Shown: positions 18,907-30,270, counted from the first letter of the stretch. The stretch is DNA of 64,000 bases from Methylotenera versatilis 7 (GCF_000799165.1 NZ_JUGF01000001.1:744001-808000), one strand, 5' to 3'. Made by a program: numbers and translations. Notes: a model not told the origin generated them from the letters alone.

Positions 18907-20199
18907 TTATGGGGTTGATGTTGTATTTTGCAATACAGTACTCATCGCATCTGCAACGGTATAAAAGGAACCAAACACAATTATTCTATCATTTTTAGTC
19001 GCTGTTTTACAGGCGGCATTGAGCGCAGAGGTGACATCTGCAAATAATTCAGTCACGGATTTCGGGTCGTTTTTAATCAGCCTTTGATTCAAATCAAACG
19101 CTTTTGCACCTCGCGGACTATGGTTATCGGCAACAAACCATTGGTTAATATTAGGCGCTACGGCATGAATAACACCATCAATATCCTTGTCCGCCAGCAT
19201 CGCAAACACCGCGAAAGTCTTTCCAGCACAAGGCATCGCCTTTAAATTATGTGCAAGTGAAACAGCTGCATGTGGATTATGTGCAACATCCACAACAATA
19301 ATCGGCTGTGTGTGAATTTGATAAAAACGTCCAATTAAGGTAACCGTCTGAAAAGCCTCATGAATGTTGGCTAGCGATACAGGCAGAATGGTATTTAAAT
19401 ATTGCGTGGCACAAACGACACACGCTGCATTACTTAGCTGAAAATCGCCCTGCATACCAAGATTGGGCAGCAATAACTCATGACCTTCTGCTGAATATTG
19501 CCAAGCCTGAGTTGTTTTCGTCACAGTAAAATCACGATTAATCAACTTCAGAGGTGTGCCAATTTTTGCAGCATGATCAATTAAGCTTTGCGGCGGATTT
19601 TCATCTCCACAAATGGCCAGTGCATTTTCACGAAAAATACCAGCTTTCTCAAAACCAATTTTTTCACGCGTATCGCCTAAATAATCCATGTGATCCAAAT
19701 CAATCGTGGTCACGATGCTGCAAGTGGGTGAGAAAATATTAACCGCATCCAGCCTGCCGCCCAAGCCTACTTCTAAAATAACAATATCTAGGCTGTTCTG
19801 GCAAAAATGCCACATCGCCGCTAATGTTCCAATTTCAAAATAAGTTAAAGCAATATCGCCGCGCGCCTGTTCAATGGCATCGAAAGCAACACACAAATCA
19901 TCATCAGAAATGTCAATATCGTTAACGCGTACGCGCTCGTTATAACGCATTAAATGCGGCGATGTGTAACAACCAACCCGATAACCGGCTTGAAGATAAA
20001 CCTGACTTAACAGCGCACAAGTAGAGCCTTTACCATTAGTGCCCGCCACCGTGATAATTGGAAACGCGGGTTCCAATTGTAACTTTTGCGCAACAGCATT
20101 AACTCTATCCAAGCCCATTGCGATTGCTTTTGGATGTTGCGCTTCGATATAAGCCAACCACTGTTGTGCGGTGGTTGGCTTAGGTTTGATATTGGTCAC
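18907..20199 (-). CDS. folC: Bifunctional folylpolyglutamate synthase / dihydrofolate synthase
   Basis: This 430-residue Mur-ligase-family enzyme adds glutamate to dihydropteroate and to tetrahydrofolates. The ATP loop is seen as GTNGKGST (about 53-60), followed by the SPHL motif and the conserved YFEIGTLAA. The C-terminal glutamate-ligase domain carries VDVAHNPHAA (about 303-312). Folate one-carbon carriers are central to methylotrophs, but the gene is universal housekeeping. It follows accD by 59 bp. Confidence 0.96.
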   Translation of the reverse strand: MTNIKPKPTTAQQWLAYIEAQHPKAIAMGLDRVNAVAQKLQLEPAFPIITVAGTNGKGSTCALLSQVYLQAGYRVGCYTSPHLMRYNERVRVNDIDISDDDLCVAFDAIEQARGDIALTYFEIGTLAAMWHFCQNSLDIVILEVGLGGRLDAVNIFSPTCSIVTTIDLDHMDYLGDTREKIGFEKAGIFRENALAICGDENPPQSLIDHAAKIGTPLKLINRDFTVTKTTQAWQYSAEGHELLLPNLGMQGDFQLSNAACVVCATQYLNTILPVSLANIHEAFQTVTLIGRFYQIHTQPIIVVDVAHNPHAAVSLAHNLKAMPCAGKTFAVFAMLADKDIDGVIHAVAPNINQWFVADNHSPRGAKAFDLNQRLIKNDPKSVTELFADVTSALNAACKTATKNDRIIVFGSFYTVADAMSTVLQNTTSTP

Positions 20200-20258
20200 G
20201 TTAGGCCGTATTTTAGAAATTCAAAAACTGAGGTATTAAAACAGAGACGATTTAAAGC

Positions 20259-21137
20259 TTAAGCGACTTTAGGCAGTTTCATTAAGCCAGATAAAATATT
20301 AGCCAATCTTTGGCGCATTTCACGGCGGTCAATAATCAAGTCAACAGCGCCGTGTTCCACCAAAAACTCTGCTCGCTGAAAACCTGCTGGCAACGTCTCA
20401 CGTACGGTTTGCTCAATCACTCTAGGACCGGCAAACCCAATTAACGCGTTCGGTTCAGCAATAATAACATCGCCCAACATCGCAAAACTGGCCGAAACAC
20501 CGCCCATGGTTGGGTCAGTTAATACGGAAATATAAGGCAAACCTGCTTGAGAAAGCTTGGTCAACGCAGCACTGGTTTTAGCCATTTGCATTAACGATAA
20601 CAAACCCTCTTGCATACGTGCGCCGCCACTGGCCGAAATGCAGATAAAAGCAGATTGACTTTTAATTGCCGCATCGACGCCGCGCGCAAATCGCTCACCA
20701 ACAACAGAGCCCATTGAGCCGCCCATAAATTTGAACTCAAACGCAGCAGCGACTACAGGAACCGCATGAATTTTGCCTTGTATCACGATTAAAGCGTCTT
20801 TTTCACCCACTTCTTTTTGGGCTAACTTCATGCGATCCGCATAGCTTTTACTATCTTTAAATTTCAATGGATCAATCGGTTCTACATTCGCACCAATCTC
20901 AATCCGTTTTTCTGTTTTGGTATCAGGGTCTAACAATTGGTTTAATCTGGCCCGTGCACCAATGCGATTATGGTGCGCACATTTTGGACATACCTCGGCA
21001 TTCTGTTCCAAATCTGTTTTATACAGCACGGATTGACATGAGTCGCATTTGCTCCACAACCCTTCTGGCACATTCTTTTTATTAACAGCGCCTACAACTC
21101 GTTGAATTTTTTGCGGAATTTTTTCTAACCAGCTCAT
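20259..21137 (-). CDS. accD: Acetyl-CoA carboxylase carboxyltransferase subunit beta
   Basis: AccD forms the carboxyltransferase with AccA and produces malonyl-CoA for fatty-acid synthesis. The 292-residue protein has the N-terminal four-cysteine zinc ribbon (Cys31, Cys34, Cys50, Cys53) and the crotonase-like core with [21 protein letters not shown]. It starts 9 bp after the trpA stop, and folC follows. The trpA-accD-folC order is common in Beta- and Gammaproteobacteria. Confidence 0.97.
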   Translation of the reverse strand: MSWLEKIPQKIQRVVGAVNKKNVPEGLWSKCDSCQSVLYKTDLEQNAEVCPKCAHHNRIGARARLNQLLDPDTKTEKRIEIGANVEPIDPLKFKDSKSYADRMKLAQKEVGEKDALIVIQGKIHAVPVVAAAFEFKFMGGSMGSVVGERFARGVDAAIKSQSAFICISASGGARMQEGLLSLMQMAKTSAALTKLSQAGLPYISVLTDPTMGGVSASFAMLGDVIIAEPNALIGFAGPRVIEQTVRETLPAGFQRAEFLVEHGAVDLIIDRREMRQRLANILSGLMKLPKVA

Positions 21138-21146
21138 ATTTACTCC

Positions 21147-21944
21147 TTAAGCATCAATTGCGATACGCAATTCAGCGATTAAATCGCTTACGTTTGTTAA
21201 TAAATTAGCATCAGTCGAGTTCTCTATCGCTTGTACCATGCGGCTACCCACCACCACAGCATCAGCAAATGATGCTACGTTTTTCGCAGTGACAGAATCC
21301 TTTACGCCGAAACCTACGCCTACTGGCAAATTAGTTACTTTTTTAATTTCTGCAACACGCGCTTTTACTTCTTCAATATCTAAATTGGCAGAGCCAGTCA
21401 CACCTTTAAGTGACACGTAATATAGAAAACCGCTGGCTTGACTGACAATTAAACTAACACGCGCAGCATCAGTGGTAGGCGATAATAAAAAGATGCTATC
21501 CATATCGTTTGCTTGCAGCTGACTAATGAATTCTTTGCATTCTTCGGGCGGATAATCGACTGTGATAACGCCATCCACACCAGCCGCTTTAGCGGATTTG
21601 GTAAACTTCTCTGCACCCATTGCTTCTATTGGATTGGCATAACCCATTAATATAATAGGCGTTTTGTCGTCAGTCTGGCGAAACTCGGCAACAAAACCCA
21701 ACACCTTACTTAAACCAATTTTATGCACCAATGCACGCTCACTTGCACGTTGAATAACTGGGCCATCAGCCATTGGGTCAGAAAACGGTACACCTAGTTC
21801 AATCATATCCGCGCCACTTGCTACCATGGCATGCATTAAATTAACAGTATGTTTGGGGTGTGGATCCCCCGCTGTAATGTAAGGAATTAACGCCTTTTTG
21901 TTAATGGTTTTTAGATGGGAAAATACGGTTCGAATGCGCGACAT
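21147..21944 (-). CDS. trpA: Tryptophan synthase alpha subunit
   Basis: TrpA cleaves indole-3-glycerol phosphate and channels indole to TrpB. I start at the ATG at 21944 (MSRIRTVFSHLK), giving 265 residues, the usual length; the frame is open for 17 more residues upstream but they look non-coding. The catalytic Glu and Asp lie in MIELGVPFSDPMADGP (about 48-63), and the phosphate-binding GVGFGVKD and VVVGSRMV motifs are present. It is separated from trpB by 154 bp that contain a large hairpin repeat. Confidence 0.95.
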   Translation of the reverse strand: MSRIRTVFSHLKTINKKALIPYITAGDPHPKHTVNLMHAMVASGADMIELGVPFSDPMADGPVIQRASERALVHKIGLSKVLGFVAEFRQTDDKTPIILMGYANPIEAMGAEKFTKSAKAAGVDGVITVDYPPEECKEFISQLQANDMDSIFLLSPTTDAARVSLIVSQASGFLYYVSLKGVTGSANLDIEEVKARVAEIKKVTNLPVGVGFGVKDSVTAKNVASFADAVVVGSRMVQAIENSTDANLLTNVSDLIAELRIAIDA

Positions 21945-21995
21945 ATAATTAAACTGGCAAAAAATTTGAAGAAAGCTGGAAATTGAAAAGCACAA

Positions 21996-22085
21996 AACAA
22001 GGCAAGGTGCGAGCTAAAAATAAAAACGAAGCATATGGTTTATATGTGAGTTTTTGATTTTTAGTGAAGTAACGCCGCATTGTGA
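21996..22085. repeat. Intergenic repeat with large hairpin, copy 1 (trpB-trpA)
   Basis: The stretch runs from AAGGCAAGGTGCGAG (from about 21999) to AAGTAACGCCGC (ending about 22078). It encloses a long stem: CTAAAAAT (22014-22021) with ATTTTTAG (22057-22064), then AAAAAC with GTTTTT, then CATAT with ATATG. A second copy with the same ends but a different interior lies at 33033-33086. Confidence 0.55.
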
Positions 22086-22098
22086 AGTGGTTTTCGAT

Positions 22099-23301
22099 TT
22101 ACAAAGTGATGTTGGCTAGCTTGGCAACAGTATTAATATCTTTGTCACCTCGACCTGATAGATTAACCAGGATAATTTCATCTTTACGCATGGTTTTAGC
22201 CATTTTCTCCGCATGCGCCAAGGCATGACTTGACTCTAATGCAGGAATAATACCTTCTGTGCGGCATAAGCTATGAAAAGCAGCCATCGCCTCATCATCG
22301 GTAATCGCCACATACTCAGCACGTTTAATATCTTTTAACCAAGCGTGTTCCGGACCAACTCCTGGATAATCCAAACCAGCTGAAATTGAGTGTGTTTCCA
22401 CAATATTGCCATTAGCATCTTGCATTAAATAGGTGCGATTACCATGCAAAACACCAGCAGGACTATTCGCCGTCAGCGGTGCCGCATGCATGCCAGTTTC
22501 TAACCCGTGCCCTGCTGCTTCCACGCCGATTAAACGCACATTTGGCACATCAATATAGGGGTAAAATATACCCATTGCGTTAGACCCACCACCGACACAA
22601 GCAACGACGGCATCGGGCTGACGACCAATCATTTCCTGCATTTGCTGTTTAGCCTCTACGCCAATTACGGCCTGAAAATCACGCACCATCATCGGATAAG
22701 GATGTGGGCCTGCGACTGTACCAATAATATAAAATGTATTTTCGATATTAGTGACCCAATCCCGCATCGCCTCATTCAGCGCATCTTTAAGCGTTTTTGA
22801 ACCACTTTCTACTGGCACCACGGTTGCGCCTAATAGTTTCATTCTAAATACGTTTGGCGCCTGACGTTTGACGTCCTCAGAGCCCATGTATACCACACAC
22901 TCCAAGCCCATTCTAGCGGCAATCGTTGCAGTTGCCACGCCATGCTGCCCTGCACCGGTTTCAGCAATCACGCGTGGCTTGCCCATACGTTTCGCTAACA
23001 AAGCCTGACCTACTGTGTTATTGACTTTGTGTGCGCCAGTATGGTTTAAATCTTCGCGTTTTAGATAGATTTGCGCGCCACCTACTTTGTCAGACCATCT
23101 TTTAGCATGGTAGATTGGACTTGGTCGACCAACAAAATGTTTTAAATCGTGTGCATATTCAGCCAGAAAAGCCTCATCAAAACGATACTTTTCATACATA
23201 ACACGCAACTCTTCAAGCGCTTCAATTAATGTTTCCGCTACAAAAGTGCCACCAAACCGACCAAAATGACCGCGCGCATCAGGCATGTCATATACTTGCA
23301 T
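22099..23301 (-). CDS. trpB: Tryptophan synthase beta subunit
   Basis: TrpB condenses indole with serine to make tryptophan, using PLP bound to Lys92 in GAHKVNN. I use the ATG at 23301 ([11 protein letters not shown]), 400 residues, because a good GGGAG Shine-Dalgarno lies 8 bp before it; a GTG five codons earlier overlaps that site. The glycine-rich phosphate loop VGGGSNAMG and the [11 protein letters not shown]-terminus are typical. trpF lies just upstream, so trpF-trpB-trpA form one cluster, with the remaining trp genes absent from the window. Confidence 0.97.
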   Translation of the reverse strand: MQVYDMPDARGHFGRFGGTFVAETLIEALEELRVMYEKYRFDEAFLAEYAHDLKHFVGRPSPIYHAKRWSDKVGGAQIYLKREDLNHTGAHKVNNTVGQALLAKRMGKPRVIAETGAGQHGVATATIAARMGLECVVYMGSEDVKRQAPNVFRMKLLGATVVPVESGSKTLKDALNEAMRDWVTNIENTFYIIGTVAGPHPYPMMVRDFQAVIGVEAKQQMQEMIGRQPDAVVACVGGGSNAMGIFYPYIDVPNVRLIGVEAAGHGLETGMHAAPLTANSPAGVLHGNRTYLMQDANGNIVETHSISAGLDYPGVGPEHAWLKDIKRAEYVAITDDEAMAAFHSLCRTEGIIPALESSHALAHAEKMAKTMRKDEIILVNLSGRGDKDINTVAKLANITL

Positions 23302-23325
23302 GTCATTTACTCCCACTTAAATTCC

Positions 23326-23940
23326 TTATTTATTTACTGCCTGCATAAAAGCTGCAATTTTTGCTGCATCCTTTATAGCCTTGCTTGCTTCCACACCGCC
23401 ACTTACATCCACTGCGTAAGGCTGCACCTGCTTAATCGCATCCGCCACATTTTCAGGGTTTAAACCACCTGCCAATATAATGGGTTTAGTCATGCCTTTT
23501 GGAATCAACTCCCAATTAAATACATGCCCTGTTCCACCAAACGCGGTTTCTGAATAGGTGTCCAGCAGCAAGGCTTTTGCACTGCCAAACTCAACTTCGC
23601 ATTGTAACAAATTAGTATCACTCTTAACGCGAATCGCCTTCAAATAAGGCAACTTTATTCTTTCACATTCTGCTGCAGTTTCATCACCATGAAACTGCAA
23701 AACATCAATGCGCACTTGAGATATCACTGCTTCAATTTCCGTTGTCGGTGCATTCACAAACAAACCCACCACACTGACAAATGGCGGAATAGCAGCAACA
23801 ATTTGCTGTGCCTGACTAATGGTGACAAAACGCGGGCTAGAGGCGTAAAACACCAAGCCAATTGCATCTGCGCCATATTTAATCGCGTTCAGTGCATCCA
23901 CTGCATTTGTAATGCCACAAATTTTGACTCTTGTTCTCAA
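23326..23940 (-). CDS. trpF: Phosphoribosylanthranilate isomerase
   Basis: This 204-residue single-domain TIM-barrel enzyme converts phosphoribosylanthranilate to CdRP in tryptophan synthesis. The N-terminal KICGITN with the catalytic cysteine, the LQFHGDE motif carrying the Asp region, and the C-terminal PYAVDVSGGVE phosphate-binding motif are all present. It is monofunctional here, not fused to TrpC. It is immediately upstream of trpB. Confidence 0.96.
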   Translation of the reverse strand: MRTRVKICGITNAVDALNAIKYGADAIGLVFYASSPRFVTISQAQQIVAAIPPFVSVVGLFVNAPTTEIEAVISQVRIDVLQFHGDETAAECERIKLPYLKAIRVKSDTNLLQCEVEFGSAKALLLDTYSETAFGGTGHVFNWELIPKGMTKPIILAGGLNPENVADAIKQVQPYAVDVSGGVEASKAIKDAAKIAAFMQAVNK

Positions 23941-24001
23941 CTTTTATACTTTCTCTTTACATTAAGGTAATGTGATTGCCTATCAATACAGCAGAACCCA
24001 A

Positions 24002-24784
24002 TTAACGTATAAAGTTTAATTGACGTTGCGTATTGGGCAAATTATATTTGGCATGATAAACCACACCCGTTAAATATAATCCATTCGGTGAAAATGTTGG
24101 CGGCGACAAAGTCCGATTCTTTTCCGCCAACAGGCTTTTAATCCATTCTGGTGAATATTTTCCATTACCGACATAAATAAGCGCACCAACCATATTCCTC
24201 ACTTGATGCTGCAAAAAAGCGTTGGCTGAGAAATTAAAAACAATCGATTCCCCATGTGTTGCCACTGTAGCCGTTGTTAAATTTCTAATAGGCGTTTTAG
24301 CCTGACATTCACTGGCGCGAAAAGCGCTAAAATCATGCTCGCCTTGCAAATAAACAATCGCGGCCTGCATTGCCGAAATATCCAGCGGCAAATGATACCA
24401 ACCCGCTTTTTCTGCATAAATAGCAGATGCAGTGGGTTGATTCACCAGTAAATATTGATAATGTCGTTGCGTGGCAGAAAATCGTGCGTGAAAATCATCA
24501 TCGACAACATGCGCCCAAATAACACGCACACTTGGTGGTAAAAAAGCATTAACACCGCGAACCCAAGCACTCAATGGTCGAATTACTTCGGATTCAAAAT
24601 GTACAACCTGCATAAGCGCATGTACACCAGTATCCGTCCGCCCAGCAGCGTGTACCCGGACAGGTTGATTGGCAATATTCATAATTGCTTCTTCAATGCT
24701 ATCTTGCACACCACACTTCTCAGGCTGACTCTGCCAGCCGCAAAAATGTGCGCCATCATACTCAACACCCAAAGCAATGCGCAT
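24002..24784 (-). CDS. truA: tRNA pseudouridine(38-40) synthase
   Basis: TruA modifies positions 38-40 in the anticodon arm of many tRNAs. The 260-residue protein has the catalytic Asp51 in AAGRTDTGVHAL and the family N-terminus RIALGVEYDG with CGWQSQ. Its position between fimV and trpF is widely conserved in Proteobacteria. It is 61 bp upstream of trpF on the same strand. Confidence 0.96.
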   Translation of the reverse strand: MRIALGVEYDGAHFCGWQSQPEKCGVQDSIEEAIMNIANQPVRVHAAGRTDTGVHALMQVVHFESEVIRPLSAWVRGVNAFLPPSVRVIWAHVVDDDFHARFSATQRHYQYLLVNQPTASAIYAEKAGWYHLPLDISAMQAAIVYLQGEHDFSAFRASECQAKTPIRNLTTATVATHGESIVFNFSANAFLQHQVRNMVGALIYVGNGKYSPEWIKSLLAEKNRTLSPPTFSPNGLYLTGVVYHAKYNLPNTQRQLNFIR

Positions 24785-24911
24785 TTAATCCAGCACTTTC
24801 CAGACAATATCGACTATTACACTCGATAGTCGTGTCATGACGTTCATTTTCGGGATAAATTCAAAGTGGGTATAAGCAAATTCAGACATGTAAGCGCATT
24901 TTAATCCCAAC

Positions 24912-24944
24912 AAAAAAGCCGAGCAACAAACCCGGCTTTTTATT
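24912..24944 (-). terminator. Intrinsic terminator after fimV
   Basis: On the minus strand an imperfect stem, GCCGGG with CTCGGC and a seven-base loop, is followed by TTTTTTG. It begins about 18 bp after the fimV stop codon, in front of truA. Confidence 0.7.
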
Positions 24945-24959
24945 GGTTTAAATTAATGA

Positions 24960-27845
24960 TTAAGATTTGGCAAGCTTTGCTAAAAGCGCTTCAGCACGTT
25001 TACGCTGATTAACGCCACCTTCTTTAATTACTTCGTCTAACAACTCTTTAGCGCCTTCTTGATCATCCATCTCGAGATAAGCGGCAACCAAATCCAGTTT
25101 AGTCTCAATCTCAATCGGCTCATCAGCAGATAAAGCGATTGACTCATCACCCGTTCCAGAATCCTCCATCTCCAAACTGATTGCAGATAAATCAAAAGTG
25201 TTAGCAGTTGATTCATCCTCTTCAACATAACTAGCGGCTTCGGGGGACAAGGTACTTAAATCGAAATTAAAACCTGTTTCAGTTGATGCGTTTTCATCTG
25301 CAACTTTAGGCTCACTTAAATCAAACTCACCTAAAGCAGGTTCATCTATTTGAGGAAATTCAATTGTTTCAGAAGTCTCATCCGCACTAATAAATTCGAT
25401 TTCACTGACATTTTCAGCTGCTTCTGGCTCAGATTCTGGCGCATTAAAGCCAGACATATCCAAACCTGGCATGGTATGTCCAAAATTAGTTTCTGTATCT
25501 GCAAACTCTGATTTAGCAGGCGCTTCAGAGGTAGTTGCTAATTGCCCGAAATCAAAGTCCAAACCCTCATCTATTTTCTGTGAGACTTCAGGTAAGGCTG
25601 ATGATTCCTGTTCAGGCTCTGTTACGTCTGCAAATGTATTAAAGGCTAAGCCATCTGAATCAACTGCCTCCAAATTATTCGCAATCGTGCTATCTAGGTT
25701 TTCGGTTGGCAGTGCTGCCTGCTCAGATGCACTGTCTTGATCCAAGTTTAAACTATCCAAATCTAAATCAAATGCATCTTTTGAGTTTGCCGGCGAGTCT
25801 TGCTCTAAAGACTCATTATCAAATGAAAAATCCAAATCTGTTTCGCTGGCGATCGGCGCATCAGAAAAATCACTGGCATCTAATTTTTCACTTAAACCTG
25901 AATGCACAGTGCTCACTTGATATAACGGATTGCTCGGCTCTAATTTTTGACCAATTTCAGCCACTTTAGCCCAGGTTGGATCTGCTGATCCTAACGAGGT
26001 ATAAAGTTCACCAGCTATGGTTTCAAATGCAGAAACATTTTTACTTGCAGCATACATTTCTAACAATTTAAGATGTAACTCGTAACGTTTAGGCTCTTTT
26101 GAAATTGCATCTTTTAAAATTTCTTCTGCTTGAGCATCGCGACCATAAGCCATATACACTTCAGCTTCAGCGATCGGATCAACATCATTTGTGTCAATCA
26201 TGCCGCCATTCGCGCTTTGAGAAAAGTCAGTTAAGAATGAAGTATCACCCGTATCCACACTTGAGCCCGATGTGTTGCCAAAAACGGTGTTCGCTTTTAG
26301 ACCGCCAGAGGTCATAATACCCTGCTCAAAATCAGCTAGATTGCGCTTGCGTTTATTACGCAAATACAACCAGCCACCGCCCAACAAGGCTAGCAATCCA
26401 AGGCCTCCACCTACTAAAGGCAAGTCCAATTCATCTAATATGCTTGACTCTGCAACAGGCTCAGGTGTCACGACAGGTTTTGGGATTGCTTTTTCTTCTG
26501 GTTTTTTGACAGTCGCTACAGGCGCTGGTGGTTCAACTGCAACGGCTTCAGTTGGTGCAACTTCAATAGATGCCGCATTTTCGGATCCAGCCGGATTAGC
26601 TTGCTCGGCGCTATTCTGTTCTTGCGTAGCTTGTTGCTCTGCTTGTTTTTGTATCTCAGACATTGCGCCATTTTTTAAGGCAAGCAATTTCTGCATGTCT
26701 TCAATTTGCTTTTCTAAGGCCGCCGTTTTATCTTGTGCTTCTTTTACACTTTTTTCACGTGCTGTAGACTCTTCTTGCAAAGCCGCAATTTTGGCCTGCA
26801 AAGACCTTGTATCTTCCGCCTCTTTTTTTGTTAAAGCCATCTCACCTGCTGAAAGCTTTACAACATCCTTAGGCCCTGCTTGAACTGGTAGCGACTGATC
26901 TTCAGCCGCACTTTTAATTTTCCCATCTGCTGATTGTGCACTGGATTCAGAATCACTAGGCGCTGTCTCGGCAACAATACCAGCCAATTTGTTGCGATAA
27001 GCGTTCCAATTGGCCGCTTGCACTTTAACTTCTTTTGATGCCTGCTGGCGAGATATCGCAGCTAAATCCTGCTCAGTAGGCTGGCGAATGATTTTGCCGA
27101 CTTTTAAGCGATTTATATTTTTTCCATCAAAGGCATTAGGGTTGGCTTGATATAGACCGATCAACATCTGATCAAGGCTAATACCTTCCGGCTTCATATC
27201 TCGCGCAATCTTAGCCAATGAATCACCGCGCTGTGTCACATATTCCGATCCTGAAGATTCACCTATCGCTTCAGGTTCAACATTAGCCGATGACTTTGCT
27301 TGGTTGTTACTACTTGATTTTCTACTTTGGGTCGCCGTACCAGTAGCAGTTGCGCTATTACTTGGATTTGTTGACTTAACCACCGGCGCCTGTGTCGCTT
27401 GACTTGGCATGGCTGAACTTTGTGAATCAGCTGTTTCACCCGTATAACCAGGCGGATCCAGCAGCACAGTGTATTCACGCAAAAGCCTTCCGGAAGCCCA
27501 ATCTACTTGAATGAGCATATCTAAAAATGGCTCACTAATGGGCTGGGTAGATTTTAATCTTAAGCTAGAAGTGCCCGTTGAGTTTTTGATAACTTCGATT
27601 TTAATACTGTTGTGAGAAGCTGGGCGCTCAATGCCTTGACTTGCATAAGCCTCTTCAGAAGCAATGGCAGCAACAATACTATTTAACTCTTCTGGAGTAA
27701 CCGATAATAATTCAATGTCGGCTTTTAATGGTTCGCCCAACCCAGAGCTCACATTTAATTTGCCTAATCCTGCAGCAAATACTGATATCGGTATTAATGC
27801 CATGCATAAAGCAGCTGTCATTTTCTTTAGTTTTGAGCTGTGCAC
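24960..27845 (-). CDS. fimV: FimV-like polar / pilus assembly protein
   Basis: This 961-residue protein has the FimV architecture. It begins with a signal peptide (about 1-24, ending in VFAAG), then the conserved N-terminal FimV domain (GKLNVSSGLGEPLKADIELLSV). A LysM peptidoglycan-binding region follows (about 200-255, YVTQRGDSLAKIAR). Next come a Glu/Gln-rich coiled coil (about 340-410), a transmembrane helix (about 475-495), a very acidic cytoplasmic stretch rich in Asp, Glu and Ser, and a short C-terminal FimV domain. FimV supports type IV pilus function and pole organisation in relatives. The start is GTG, preceded by AAGGGTG. Confidence 0.92.
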   Translation of the reverse strand: MHSSKLKKMTAALCMALIPISVFAAGLGKLNVSSGLGEPLKADIELLSVTPEELNSIVAAIASEEAYASQGIERPASHNSIKIEVIKNSTGTSSLRLKSTQPISEPFLDMLIQVDWASGRLLREYTVLLDPPGYTGETADSQSSAMPSQATQAPVVKSTNPSNSATATGTATQSRKSSSNNQAKSSANVEPEAIGESSGSEYVTQRGDSLAKIARDMKPEGISLDQMLIGLYQANPNAFDGKNINRLKVGKIIRQPTEQDLAAISRQQASKEVKVQAANWNAYRNKLAGIVAETAPSDSESSAQSADGKIKSAAEDQSLPVQAGPKDVVKLSAGEMALTKKEAEDTRSLQAKIAALQEESTAREKSVKEAQDKTAALEKQIEDMQKLLALKNGAMSEIQKQAEQQATQEQNSAEQANPAGSENAASIEVAPTEAVAVEPPAPVATVKKPEEKAIPKPVVTPEPVAESSILDELDLPLVGGGLGLLALLGGGWLYLRNKRKRNLADFEQGIMTSGGLKANTVFGNTSGSSVDTGDTSFLTDFSQSANGGMIDTNDVDPIAEAEVYMAYGRDAQAEEILKDAISKEPKRYELHLKLLEMYAASKNVSAFETIAGELYTSLGSADPTWAKVAEIGQKLEPSNPLYQVSTVHSGLSEKLDASDFSDAPIASETDLDFSFDNESLEQDSPANSKDAFDLDLDSLNLDQDSASEQAALPTENLDSTIANNLEAVDSDGLAFNTFADVTEPEQESSALPEVSQKIDEGLDFDFGQLATTSEAPAKSEFADTETNFGHTMPGLDMSGFNAPESEPEAAENVSEIEFISADETSETIEFPQIDEPALGEFDLSEPKVADENASTETGFNFDLSTLSPEAASYVEEDESTANTFDLSAISLEMEDSGTGDESIALSADEPIEIETKLDLVAAYLEMDDQEGAKELLDEVIKEGGVNQRKRAEALLAKLAKS

Positions 27846-28001
27846 TATTTCACCCTTAAATATTCACTTAAATATTGCAATAACGAAAATAACATCAATT
27901 AGTTAGAGTTGCAAGCTCATCATACACATTATGTGTGCATGCTATGTGGTTGTTCGCGCTTATTGTTGGTTTTTATCAACGTTAATTTTCATTACAAGCA
28001 C

Positions 28002-29114
28002 TTAGCGCTCGATTAATATGCGCAGCATGCGGCGTAATGGCTCCGCAGCGCCCCATAGCAACTGGTCACCCACAGTAAATGCGGACAAATAATCATTGCC
28101 CATATTTAATTTGCGTAAACGCCCAACAGGTGTAAGTAATTTACCTGTCACTGCCGCAGGGGTTAGATCGCGCATACTCGCTTCGCGCTCATTGGGAATG
28201 ACCTTTGCCCATTCATTCGCCTCAGCTAACATTTGGCTAATTTCATCTAAAGGTACATCTTTTTTAAGCTTAATTGTCAATGCTTGGCTATGGCAACGCA
28301 TGGCGCCGATACGCACACAAAGGCCATCAATATGAATTGGATTAGCTTCGTGACCTAAAATTTTATTAGTCTCAACACCACCTTTCCATTCTTCCTTACT
28401 TTGACCATTACCTAAATCTTTATCAATCCATGGAATCAGGCTACCAGCTAGCGGCACACCAAAATGCGCTTTAGGGAATTTTTCATCGCGCAAAGTACCG
28501 GCAACTTCACGATCAATATCTAAAATCGCCGACGCTGGGTCTTTTAGCAAATCACTGGCAGCAAGATGTGCCTCACCCATTTGTTTGAGTAACTCGCGCA
28601 TATTCTGTGCACCTGCGCCAGAAGCAGCCTGATATGTCATGGATGTTGCCCATTCAACCAAATCGGCTTTGAACAAGCCATTCAATGCCATCAACATTAA
28701 TGAAACAGTACAGTTGCCGCCCACCCAATTATTACCACCCTTGTGCAATGCATCTTGAATAACGTGCATATTCACTGGGTCTAAGATAATGACTGCATCT
28801 TTTTCCATGCGTAAAGTTGAAGCCGCATCAATCCAATGACCATTCCAACCGGCTGAACGTAATTGTGGGAAAATTTCGCTGGTGTAGTCGCCACCTTGAC
28901 AAGAAATAATGACATCCATTACTTTCAAGTCAGCAATGTTTTTCGCGTCTTTTAATGGCGCAGAGTCTTTACCAATACCAGGTGCTTTACCGCCAACTTG
29001 GGACGTAGTAAAGAATTGCGGCTCAATTAGCGCAAAATCATTCTCTTCTATCATGCGCTGCAATAGGACTGAACCTACCATGCCACGCCAACCTACAAAT
29101 CCAACTTTTAACAT
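28002..29114 (-). CDS. asd: Aspartate-semialdehyde dehydrogenase
   Basis: Asd reduces aspartyl phosphate, feeding the lysine, threonine, methionine and diaminopimelate branches. The 370-residue protein resembles the gammaproteobacterial-type enzyme: N-terminal NADP loop [14 protein letters not shown] and active-site Cys135 in [10 protein letters not shown]. Substrate-binding residues lie near [11 protein letters not shown]. It lies between leuB (58 bp upstream) and fimV, a conserved betaproteobacterial order. Confidence 0.97.
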   Translation of the reverse strand: MLKVGFVGWRGMVGSVLLQRMIEENDFALIEPQFFTTSQVGGKAPGIGKDSAPLKDAKNIADLKVMDVIISCQGGDYTSEIFPQLRSAGWNGHWIDAASTLRMEKDAVIILDPVNMHVIQDALHKGGNNWVGGNCTVSLMLMALNGLFKADLVEWATSMTYQAASGAGAQNMRELLKQMGEAHLAASDLLKDPASAILDIDREVAGTLRDEKFPKAHFGVPLAGSLIPWIDKDLGNGQSKEEWKGGVETNKILGHEANPIHIDGLCVRIGAMRCHSQALTIKLKKDVPLDEISQMLAEANEWAKVIPNEREASMRDLTPAAVTGKLLTPVGRLRKLNMGNDYLSAFTVGDQLLWGAAEPLRRMLRILIER

Positions 29115-29172
29115 TTTTTATCCCAGATTAATCTAGTAACTACTTGGCTTTAATTTTTTTAACTACTTTTAT

Positions 29173-30231
29173 CTAATTAAGTGCTGCAACAACCGCATCA
29201 CCCATTGCATTACAGCCCACTTTTTTACAGCCATCGGTCACAATGTCGGCCGTTCTGTAACCTTGCGCCAATGCTTTTTTAACCGCATTTTCAATCTTGA
29301 GCGCATTTGCTTCATCGTTAAATGTATAACGCAACATCATGGCAGCAGACAGAATCGTTGCCAGTGGGTTAGCAATATCTTTACCTGCAATATCCGGTGC
29401 TGAGCCATGGCTAGGCTCATACATACCTTTATTATTCGCATCCAGCGAAGCTGAAGGCAACATACCGATTGAGCCAGTTAGCATGGATGCTTCATCCGAC
29501 AAAATATCACCAAAAATATTACCCGTCACCATCACATCAAACTGTTTTGGGGCACGAATCAATTGCATTGCCGCGTTATCCACATACATATGACTTAACT
29601 CCACTTCAGGATATTCTGCTGACAATTCAATCATCACCTGGCGCCATAACTCTGTTGTTTCTAGCACGTTGGCCTTATCCACACTGCACACTTTTTTATT
29701 ACGTTTCATGGCAATATCAAACGCCACACGGCCAATGCGACGAATCTCGGATTCGTTATAACGCATGGTATTAATACCTTCGCGCTCGCCATTTTCCAGA
29801 GTTGAAATACCACGTGGCTGACCAAAATAAATATCACCAGTAAGTTCGCGAATAATCATTAAGTCTAAACCAGAAACTACTTCCGGCTTTAATGTCGAAG
29901 CATCTGCCAATTCAGGATAAAGCAATGCTGGACGTAAGTTGGCGAACAGATTCAACTCTTTACGAATGCGCAATAAACCACGCTCTGGTCGTAAATGACG
30001 TTCTAACTTATCGTATTTCCAATCCCCAACCGCACCCAATAAAACGGCATCAGACTCTTTTGCCAATTTTAGCGTTGCTTCAGGTAATGGGTCACCTGCG
30101 GCTTCGTAACCTGCACCACCAATTGGCGCCTCTGTCATGTCCAAATCCAGATCTAATGCTTTAAGTACTTTAACAGCTTGTGCAACAATTTCCGGCCCGA
30201 TACCATCACCAGGCAATACTGCGATTTTCAT
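29173..30231 (-). CDS. leuB: 3-isopropylmalate dehydrogenase
   Basis: LeuB oxidises and decarboxylates 3-isopropylmalate in leucine biosynthesis, using NAD. The 352-residue protein contains the family metal/substrate region [13 protein letters not shown] and the C-terminal signature [23 protein letters not shown] (about 240-262). It is 39 bp downstream of leuD and completes the leuC-leuD-leuB operon. Confidence 0.97.
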   Translation of the reverse strand: MKIAVLPGDGIGPEIVAQAVKVLKALDLDLDMTEAPIGGAGYEAAGDPLPEATLKLAKESDAVLLGAVGDWKYDKLERHLRPERGLLRIRKELNLFANLRPALLYPELADASTLKPEVVSGLDLMIIRELTGDIYFGQPRGISTLENGEREGINTMRYNESEIRRIGRVAFDIAMKRNKKVCSVDKANVLETTELWRQVMIELSAEYPEVELSHMYVDNAAMQLIRAPKQFDVMVTGNIFGDILSDEASMLTGSIGMLPSASLDANNKGMYEPSHGSAPDIAGKDIANPLATILSAAMMLRYTFNDEANALKIENAVKKALAQGYRTADIVTDGCKKVGCNAMGDAVVAALN

Positions 30232-30270
30232 GAAGAACTTTCTAACTTTTAAAATTTAATTAAACAACTT

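Noticed and set aside
26272-26883. A 203-codon open frame on the plus strand across fimV
   Set aside because: It is a composition artefact opposite the Glu/Ala/Ser-rich fimV coding sequence, with no ribosome-binding site or recognisable protein.
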